From contig JBKQPR010000032.1 in assembly GCA_052144935.1 (NCBI GenBank), forward strand, positions 1 to 54,063: a stretch of 54,063 nucleotides of DNA. Direction: 5' to 3'. The notes below the pieces were generated by a model. It did no database searches. It was not told the origin of the DNA and saw nothing but the letters and a program-made list of their open reading frames with translations. The translations under genes and the position numbers were made by a program. This DNA comes from JOPF133 sp052144935. Its GTDB lineage: Bacteria > Acidobacteriota > Terriglobia > Bryobacterales > Bryobacteraceae. Below are positions 48,581-54,063 of this stretch, in pieces; position 1 is the stretch's first letter, and the number at the start of each line of letters is the position of its first letter.

Positions 48581-51262
48581 TTACCGGAAGCGTTCCACCA
48601 GCTCCAGCTCGCTCGACGCGTGGTCGATCGTGGTATAGATAATCGAACCGTCCTTAGGCGAGACCGTCAACCCGAAATCGGTGGCGCGGGGCAGTTCGGC
48701 CAGCGCTCGCGTCTGTTTCGTGGCGAAACTGTAAAAGCAAACCTGCCTCGCGGCAGACGGGATGAATACAATTCCCTCGGGCGTAACATCCCAGTCTCCC
48801 CAGGAATTAACGGTTACCGGCAGCGGGGTTTCCTCGCCGCCCGATGCCGGTATGCTCACGATCTGGCCGCTCTGGCTGGTCTTGGGGTAGTACAGCGTCT
48901 TTCCGTCCCACGACTCCAGCGGCGCGTAACCGCCGTGAGTCGAAAGCTGTATCGGCGTGGCATTGGGTTCCGGCGCCATTTTCCAAGCTTCAAACCTGCC
49001 GCTGCGGCTCGATGCGAAGTAAATCCACTTGCCGTCGCGCGACCAGCTTGGAGCGGTGTCATGGCCTGGGGAATTGCTGAGCCGCCGCGGCGCTCCGCCG
49101 TTCGACCCCATGAGATAAAGCTGCGTCGTTCCGCTGGCGTTCGAGCAAAGCGCGATCTGCCGTCCGTCCGGCGACCAACGCCCGCAGCCGGTGGTGATGG
49201 CGCGCATGCCGGTCAACTGCACCGGCGCCGATCCGTCCGCATTGGACGCCCAAACCTCCGTGTAACCGGAACGGTCGCTGGTGAAAGCGATCCTGGCGCC
49301 GTCCGGCGAATAGCGCGGCTCGAAATCGCGCCGCGTCGACGCCACCACCTCTTGGGGTGCTCCGGGCTTGCCCGATGGCATGGGGAGGCGCCAAATGTTG
49401 CTATCGTAGGCCGCCCGCGCGAAGGCCAGGCGGGACCACTGGCCCGGGCCCCGCGGCCGTGAAACGGCCGGGTCGGTGCCCACGTCGATTCCAGCCACGC
49501 GGCGCGGCTCTCCGCCGCTGGCTCGAACGCGCCACAGGCCTGAAGTGGCCGGAGAGCTCCCGGCCGAATAGAGCAGCTCCGTGGCGCCAGGCATCCAGGC
49601 AATCCGGAGCAGACGCTGGTCCTCCACGGTAATGGGCCGCGGTTCTCCTTGCGGCTGCATGTCCGCCGAGAGCGATAGCAGATAGATTCGCCCACTGGCG
49701 CTGCGGAGCCGGGCGAATGCCAGCGTACGGCCATCCGGCGAAAGGGCGGGCCCTCTGTCTCCGAAGGCCGCCGTTCCGGATGGCGTGGTCACTCTGTGCG
49801 CGGCGCCGGTGGCAATGGAGACCGCCCAAATGCCGTTGGGGCCCTGTGTTCCGATGGAGCCGGCGATTCCAAAGCCACGCGAAAAAACCAGCCATTGGCC
49901 GTCGGGCGACCACGACGGGCAGCCGATCTGCTCGTATTCGCCGACGACACGCTCGGGGCCGCCCAAAGCCGGCGCCGTCACCAGAGCTTCTTTTTGCGCC
50001 GTGCTGGCGCTGACGAACGCAATCGAGCCGCCATCGGGCGACCATTCCGGGCAGCCATTGCGCGCGGCCGCCGTGCTGATGCGAATGGGGTTTCCGGGCC
50101 CCACCAGCTTCACATAAACGTGCTGCTCGGTTTCGCCTTCCTTCTGCCATACGAAAGCCACCTGATTGCCGTCGGGGGAAAACGACGGGTGGCTTTGCAA
50201 GCCGGGAAAGCTGGTGAGCGGGGTGGCTGCCGCGGCGTCTGGCGGCCCCTCGGCCGCCGGTTTGTGGAGCCACCATCCAACGCCCGCAGCCGACAATACC
50301 AGCAGCGCGGCCGCCGCAATCCAGACCGGCTTGCGCCCGCGGGCCGCCGCAGCGGGAGATCCGGAGGACGCCAGGGCGCCGGAATCCGATTCCTGCTGCA
50401 ACTCTTCCAGCGCCACCTTCAGGTCGCCGGTGTTCTGAAACCGCTTGGCCGGGTCCTTTCGCAGGCAGCGGTTCACCACTCGCTCCACTTCGGATGGCGT
50501 GCCCTCCGCCAATTGCCGCAGCGGACGCGGGTCGCCGTGCAGGACGGCGGTCAGCGTGGAGAGAGTTGTATCTCCCTGGAAGGCGCGGCTACCGGTGAGC
50601 ATCTCATAGAACAGGGCGCCGAACGAGAAGATATCCGAGCGGGAATCCACCGGCTGGCCTTGCGCCTGTTCCGGGGACATGTAGCCCGCGGTGCCCACAA
50701 TCATGCCAACGGCGGTTTGGGGTTGTCCCGCCGCCATGGTCCGAGTGTCCGTGTCACTGTATCCGCGCGGTTCCGCCAGCTTGGCAAGGCCGAAATCGAG
50801 CACCTTCACCGAGCCGGGGCGACCGCTCTCGGGTCCCGCGATCATCACGTTGCCCGGCTTAAGGTCGCGGTGGACAATCCCCGCGGTGTGCGCGGCCGCC
50901 AGAGCATCGGCAATCTGGGCGGCCACGCGCAAGCCTTCCTCCAGGCGCATGCCTTTTCGCGGAATCGACTGGCCGATCGTCTTGCCGGCGACGTATTCCA
51001 TCACGATGTAGTCGTTGTCGCCCTCGCGGCCGATATCGTAAATCGCGACAATATGCGGATGGTTCAAGGCCGAGGCGGCGCGCGCCTCCTGGAAGAAGCG
51101 GGATCTCTGGGCGTCGCCGGTCTTGCCGGCGGGTAGAATCTTAATGGCAACCATACGATCGAGGCGCGTGTCGCGGGCTTTGTACACCTCTCCCATGCCA
51201 CCGGCGCCGAGCGGCGCGAGGATCTCGTAGGGGCCAAGTTTGTCGCCTGCAGACAGCGCCAT
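48581..51262 (-). CDS. PknB-like Ser/Thr kinase with C-terminal WD40-like beta-propeller
   Basis: 893 residues. The kinase domain (about 11-275) is complete: LGAGGMGEVYKARD loop, VAIKIL (Lys 41), HRDLKPGNVMI (about 128), DFGLAKL, GTAGYMSPEQAQGQPVDSRS. A linker, then one membrane helix (about 311-333, VWIAAAALLVLSAAGVGWW). The exterior part is a TolB/PD40-like propeller with repeated SPDG motifs: HPSFSPDGNQVAFVWQ, CPEWSPDGGSIAFVSA, RYSPDGARIAFTSDRSG, APSWSRDGKWIYFASS. This kinase-propeller layout is highly expanded in Solibacter-like Acidobacteria. The propeller probably senses a periplasmic ligand. It is transcribed alone. Confidence 0.95.
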   Translation of the reverse strand: MALSAGDKLGPYEILAPLGAGGMGEVYKARDTRLDRMVAIKILPAGKTGDAQRSRFFQEARAASALNHPHIVAIYDIGREGDNDYIVMEYVAGKTIGQSIPRKGMRLEEGLRVAAQIADALAAAHTAGIVHRDLKPGNVMIAGPESGRPGSVKVLDFGLAKLAEPRGYSDTDTRTMAAGQPQTAVGMIVGTAGYMSPEQAQGQPVDSRSDIFSFGALFYEMLTGSRAFQGDTTLSTLTAVLHGDPRPLRQLAEGTPSEVERVVNRCLRKDPAKRFQNTGDLKVALEELQQESDSGALASSGSPAAAARGRKPVWIAAAALLVLSAAGVGWWLHKPAAEGPPDAAAATPLTSFPGLQSHPSFSPDGNQVAFVWQKEGETEQHVYVKLVGPGNPIRISTAAARNGCPEWSPDGGSIAFVSASTAQKEALVTAPALGGPERVVGEYEQIGCPSWSPDGQWLVFSRGFGIAGSIGTQGPNGIWAVSIATGAAHRVTTPSGTAAFGDRGPALSPDGRTLAFARLRSASGRIYLLSLSADMQPQGEPRPITVEDQRLLRIAWMPGATELLYSAGSSPATSGLWRVRASGGEPRRVAGIDVGTDPAVSRPRGPGQWSRLAFARAAYDSNIWRLPMPSGKPGAPQEVVASTRRDFEPRYSPDGARIAFTSDRSGYTEVWASNADGSAPVQLTGMRAITTGCGRWSPDGRQIALCSNASGTTQLYLMGSNGGAPRRLSNSPGHDTAPSWSRDGKWIYFASSRSGRFEAWKMAPEPNATPIQLSTHGGYAPLESWDGKTLYYPKTSQSGQIVSIPASGGEETPLPVTVNSWGDWDVTPEGIVFIPSAARQVCFYSFATKQTRALAELPRATDFGLTVSPKDGSIIYTTIDHASSELELVERFR

Positions 51263-51586
51263 GAGAAGGGGTTCATCTCAGTCTATCCGATCAAGGAGCG
51301 AACTGAGCCTGGATTACGGCGCACCCGGCGCACCCGGAAGTTTCCATCGTGTCCATCCCGCCAAACCAGCTTCGGGATGGCCATACGGACACTGTCCGGC
51401 CAACCGTTTCCAACGACTTTCCCTGCGGCAGCTCCAGCAGCCACTGGTGGTCATCCCGACCTTGTCGCCGGACCGCAGGTCGCCAACGGGGGGGCCACCA
51501 CGGGTTGCAGACCGTCAAATCTGTTCCCTGACGTTTCATTCTGCTTGTGTATAATCACGTAAGTATAAGTCAACGAAGGGAAGGCA
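51263..51586. other. Divergent intergenic region
   Basis: It holds the upstream regions of the kinase-propeller gene (minus) and the small secreted protein (plus). A promoter is visible only for the latter, at its right end. No gene is recognised in the short frames. Confidence 0.5.
51528..51555 (+). promoter_or_regulatory. Promoter of the small secreted protein
   Basis: The consensus -10 TATAAT (51550-51555) has CTGACG (51528-51533) 16 bases upstream, matching four of six -35 bases. The ATG follows 31 bases after the -10, with GAAGGGAAGG as ribosome site. Confidence 0.6.
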
Positions 51587-52003
51587 ATGCAGCGTGCAAC
51601 CGGACTTGTGACGGCTATCGCCCTGATGGTTTTACCGGCGGTGTCGCTTCCGGAGGAGCGCTTCGACGGCAAGTGGCTGACCACCGTCTCCTGCGAGGCG
51701 GCGAGGGATGCCCTGGGCTACTCCTTCAGGTTCGTCAGCGAAGTGAAGAACGGCAACTTCCGAGGGCTGTACGGTCCCGAGGGCAAGCCAAGTTCCCTGC
51801 TGATCGAAGGGACGGTGGGTACTGACGGCGCCGGAAAGCTTTATTCGACGGGTCGCACCGGCTCGAAGGAATACGTGCCCGGACGAGATACGCCAAGGGG
51901 CACCGAGTACAGCTACAGCATTGAGGCGCACTTCAAAGGCGCAACAGGAAACGGCGCCCGCGTAGAGGGCCGCCCCTGTTCGTTGCAGTTTGAGAAGCAG
52001 TAA
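51587..52003 (+). CDS. Small secreted protein of unknown function
   Basis: 138 residues. A signal peptide (GLVTAIALMVLPAVSLP) precedes a mature part beginning ERFDGKWLTTVSCEAARDAL and GYSFRFVSEVKNGNFRGLYG. It continues GRTGSKEYVPGRDTPRGTEY, then YSIEAHFKGATGNGARVEGR. The two cysteines (after TTVS and near the end in GRPCSLQFEKQ) may form a disulfide. The pattern, alternating strands with Gly turns, suggests a beta-barrel or lipocalin-like shape. Similar proteins are common in soil Proteobacteria, without known role. The promoter and ribosome site are clear, so it is probably expressed on its own. The next gene starts 125 bases later. Confidence 0.8.
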   Translation: MQRATGLVTAIALMVLPAVSLPEERFDGKWLTTVSCEAARDALGYSFRFVSEVKNGNFRGLYGPEGKPSSLLIEGTVGTDGAGKLYSTGRTGSKEYVPGRDTPRGTEYSYSIEAHFKGATGNGARVEGRPCSLQFEKQ

Positions 52004-52128
52004 GCTACCGGCGAACGCGCGGGCCGCAGCAAGGTGGAACCGTATGGATCGCAACTTTGGGTGTCACCAGGCGGATCAATCCAACAAGGCACACTGGCCT
52101 ATCGCGCACATCGCGAAAGGAGGCGGAT

Positions 52129-52491
52129 ATGAACAGAAAGCGCCCGGGAAAGGGCACGCCAGGCGAACCAGCGCATGGCCTGAGCAAGGAGCGGCTCAAC
52201 GAGCTGCTCCAGGAAGCGACCGCGGACGCGCACGATGAATCGGAGCAAGCCATGGGATTCCAGGCGGTGATCGAAGACGAGCTTCGGCTGCCTTTTGATA
52301 CGGAGATGCTGGGCACGACGGTTACGGTGGAGAGCATCGATCTCACCGAAGACGACCGGCTGGTCGCGGTTTGCCGGAAGGGCAAGGCGCGCCAGCGGAT
52401 CTCACTCGCGGACTTGCCGTTGCCCTCACCACTTCCGAAGGGGGCCGAATGGATCCTGGCGTATCGGTACTGGCGAGATGGCACCGAGTGA
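52129..52491 (+). CDS. CcbP-like calcium-binding-family protein
   Basis: 120 residues with an excellent ribosome site (AAAGGAGG, 6 bases before the ATG). The N-terminus is basic (MNRKRPGKGTPG). The core ERLNELLQEATADAHDESEQ then AMGFQAVIEDELRLPFDTEM matches the Calci_bind_CcbP pattern first described in cyanobacteria: an acidic helix pair before PF-x-T/A. It is followed by VTVESIDLTEDDRLVAVCRK and the end LPLPSPLPKGAEWILAYRYW. Ca binding would rest on clustered Asp/Glu on the surface. It converges on the DUF6880 gene with a 13-base gap. Function in this organism is unknown. Confidence 0.75.
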   Translation: MNRKRPGKGTPGEPAHGLSKERLNELLQEATADAHDESEQAMGFQAVIEDELRLPFDTEMLGTTVTVESIDLTEDDRLVAVCRKGKARQRISLADLPLPSPLPKGAEWILAYRYWRDGTE

Positions 52492-52504
52492 ACGGGCGTC
52501 AACC

Positions 52505-53872
52505 TCAGGAAGCGTTTTTCCCGTGCCGCGCGCTCCAGCGGGTCTTGGCGCGCTCCAGAAATGAAGGCTGGCGGTCCCGGCCGGGGCCCTCGGCCAGCGC
52601 CTCAAACTGGGACATGAAGCCGGTCTTGCGGCGGTGGGTGGCGCGCATGTGGCTAACGGTGTCCACCCATTCCTCGGCCAGGCCGGCCCGTTCATAACAG
52701 CGCCGGGCACGCTCGAAGTTGGAGAGCGCCGCGTCATAATACTTGCTTTTCCCTCCGTCCACGATGCGCATTCCCTGGGCGCGCCAGAGGCGGGCGGCGA
52801 GGTCGGGGTGGGCCTTCTCCAGCTTCTTCGCAGCCGGCTCGGTAGCGTAGTGGCTCTCCCGCTGGAGGGCCTCGTCCGTGGCGCCGCGTACCAGTTCCGC
52901 GAGACGCTCCATCTCCTTGGTCTCGATGAACAGCTCGATGAGCGAGTGGAGATCGCCGCCCTTGGCTGCGTCCATGGCCTTCGCGTGCCAGGCCGTGCGC
53001 CCGGCTTTGGGTACGAGCTTCATGAGTTCGGCGTAGGCATACTTGTCGGGATCTTCCCGGAAGTCGGCCCAGGCGGATTCGATCGCCTCATTGGCGCGGC
53101 CCAGCCTGGTCAACAACTCGCGGTGAAGCCTGGTGAGATCGAAGCCGGCTTTGGTGATCCCATGCGGGTTCTCCCGGTCGAGTGCGATCCCGCGCTCGGC
53201 CCACGCCAGCGCCTCCTCCGGCTTGCGGCGTGCGACCAGCATAGTGGCGAGGGCGTGGCAGTCCTGGGCGGTGAGCCCGGTCCGATCGGTGAGGGCGAGG
53301 TAGGCCGCGACGTTTCTCTGCGCCAGGTAGAGCGTGCGCAGAGCCTGGCTGAAGCGCCGGCGAAGATACTCGGCTTCGTGCCCGGCCGGCTTGCCGGGCG
53401 CCGGCTGGGCCGCAACCGCAGCCTCGAAGCGCGCTCGCATCTGTCTCTCGAATGCGGCCAGCCCGGCCTTGTTGAACACCTTGGCGGCGTCCGTTTCGAT
53501 GTGGTAGAAGAATCCGTAGTTGTCGCTATCCATCCACGCAAGCAGCCGGACAGCCGTTTCGTCCGGGTCGGCGCCCGACGCCTGCCTGGCTTTGATCCAT
53601 CCGCAGACGATCTCGTCTACGAAGTCTCCAAAGGAGCCGCTCGAATCGTCGAGATCTTCGACCTTCTCGTAGCAGGCGGCAAGGAAGGTTTCGTACAGTG
53701 CGGTAGCCCGGACCGGGTCGGCGCCGGTGAGCTTCCGGATCGCGGTGGCGACCGGGTCGAGCCCGCCGACGAACGAGAAGCACGCCCGATCGGAGATGAA
53801 CGCCCCTGGTTGGAGCGCCAGTTCCATCTGGCGCTCCATCGGATCTGGCCCACGTCGAGGTTTTCGTTTCAT
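52505..53872 (-). CDS. DUF6880-like helical repeat protein
   Basis: 455 residues, all-helical, TPR-like. Recognisable segments: YETFLAACYEKVEDLDDSSG then SFGDFVDEIVCGWIKARQAS, RLLAWMDSDNYGFFYHIETD, LTAQDCHALATMLVARRKPE and EALAWAERGIALDRENPHG. The C-terminal part has RAQGMRIVDGGKSKYYDAAL, a motif also seen in proteins encoded near SWIM zinc-finger genes. No SWIM gene is inside the window. No signal, membrane helix or catalytic motif. Likely a cytoplasmic scaffold. The start is ATG (MKRKPRRGPDPMERQMELAL). Its 3' end faces the CcbP-like gene. Confidence 0.8.
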   Translation of the reverse strand: MKRKPRRGPDPMERQMELALQPGAFISDRACFSFVGGLDPVATAIRKLTGADPVRATALYETFLAACYEKVEDLDDSSGSFGDFVDEIVCGWIKARQASGADPDETAVRLLAWMDSDNYGFFYHIETDAAKVFNKAGLAAFERQMRARFEAAVAAQPAPGKPAGHEAEYLRRRFSQALRTLYLAQRNVAAYLALTDRTGLTAQDCHALATMLVARRKPEEALAWAERGIALDRENPHGITKAGFDLTRLHRELLTRLGRANEAIESAWADFREDPDKYAYAELMKLVPKAGRTAWHAKAMDAAKGGDLHSLIELFIETKEMERLAELVRGATDEALQRESHYATEPAAKKLEKAHPDLAARLWRAQGMRIVDGGKSKYYDAALSNFERARRCYERAGLAEEWVDTVSHMRATHRRKTGFMSQFEALAEGPGRDRQPSFLERAKTRWSARHGKNAS

Positions 53873-53947
53873 CCGCCGCTCTCTCAGTCAGTTTACCCCG
53901 TTGGGGGCCTCGCCCCGGCGGTGGGGATTGATGCCGATAGTAACAAT

Positions 53948-54010
53948 CCTCCGGCAGAGCCGGAGGCTTTTGCGGTTGCTGGCCCCTCAAAGGGGCCTGA
54001 TCGCAACCGC
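53948..54010. repeat. Two nested palindromes at the right edge
   Basis: First, CCTCCGGC-AGA-GCCGGAGG (53948-53966). Second, GCGGTTGC (53972-53979) pairing with GCAACCGC (54003-54010) around the inner stem GGCCCCT-CAA-AGGGGCC (53981-53997). They lie upstream of the DUF6880 gene in otherwise non-coding DNA and resemble REP clusters more than a single terminator. Confidence 0.7.
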
Positions 54011-54063
54011 TCAAAAACCGGTCCCGCGCGCCGCACGCTGCTGATCGGGCCGGTTGCGCCCGA

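Noticed and set aside
48470..48622. Short plus-strand gene between the cytochrome fusion and the kinase
   Set aside because: Protein-like but without start, with a stop just upstream, and antisense to the kinase 3' end; noted only as a possible remnant.

Overview
The window is GC-rich, densely coding DNA that looks like a soil Acidobacteriota chromosome of the Solibacter/Bryobacter kind. This is an inference from gene content, not from a marker gene: no rRNA or tRNA was seen. The pointers are a PadR regulator overlapping a large ADOP-type permease, a PknB-like kinase fused to a WD40-like propeller, a PSCyt1-type cytochrome fused to ankyrin repeats, a gluconate-dehydrogenase-subunit-3/GMC pair, Tat-exported Gfo/Idh/MocA oxidoreductases and many small palindromic repeats.

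Layout. 0.2-2.1 kb (minus): small membrane protein, Amt-family ammonium transporter and a tiny membrane protein, headed by a 20-bp inverted repeat. 2.3-3.6 kb: decayed amino-acid permease, then a palindromic tandem repeat. 4.0-5.8 kb: PP2C phosphatase and Ser/Thr kinase pair. 6.3-9.3 kb (minus): ADOP permease and PadR. 9.8-12.0 kb: exported GMC dehydrogenase pair, the large subunit frameshifted. 12.0-13.4 kb: GNAT gene with a partial duplicate of its 5' end. 13.7-15.6 kb (minus): tpiA and deoB. 15.6-22.1 kb (minus): fatty-acid electron-transfer operon (acyl-CoA dehydrogenase, ETF-quinone oxidoreductase, etfB, etfA). 22.4-30.6 kb: an accessory, decaying zone with small exported enzymes, broken toxin-antitoxin loci, truncated genes, shared repeats and one intact vapBC. 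30.8-36.4 kb: a tightly packed plus-strand run (Gfo/Idh/MocA, acyl-CoA dehydrogenase, MeaB-like GTPase, MTA phosphorylase, GT9-like transferase). 36.5-42.6 kb: coiled-coil paralogues, beta-propeller, cinA, a damaged higBA-like locus, queA and a radical SAM protein. 42.7-48.2 kb: exported methyltransferase, ankyrin protein, DUF1223 protein, a broken PIN toxin and the cytochrome/ankyrin/toroid fusion. 48.6-53.9 kb: kinase-propeller, secreted small protein, CcbP-like protein and DUF6880 protein.

Metabolic links. The two acyl-CoA dehydrogenases, ETF, ETF-QO and a MeaB-like protein suggest acyl-CoA oxidation feeding quinones and propionyl/methylmalonyl-CoA handling. The most striking theme is genome plasticity. 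Small palindromic or tandem repeats sit inside reading frames without breaking them (etfB, ETF-QO, acyl-CoA dehydrogenase, PP2C, MeaB). In the MeaB-like gene two inverted repeat copies separate the GTPase from what looks like the C-terminal half of a methylmalonyl-CoA epimerase. Four of five toxin loci have a truncated or frameshifted toxin, and three of those four still have their antitoxin. I found no CRISPR array, complete insertion sequence, prophage or obviously new defence system.
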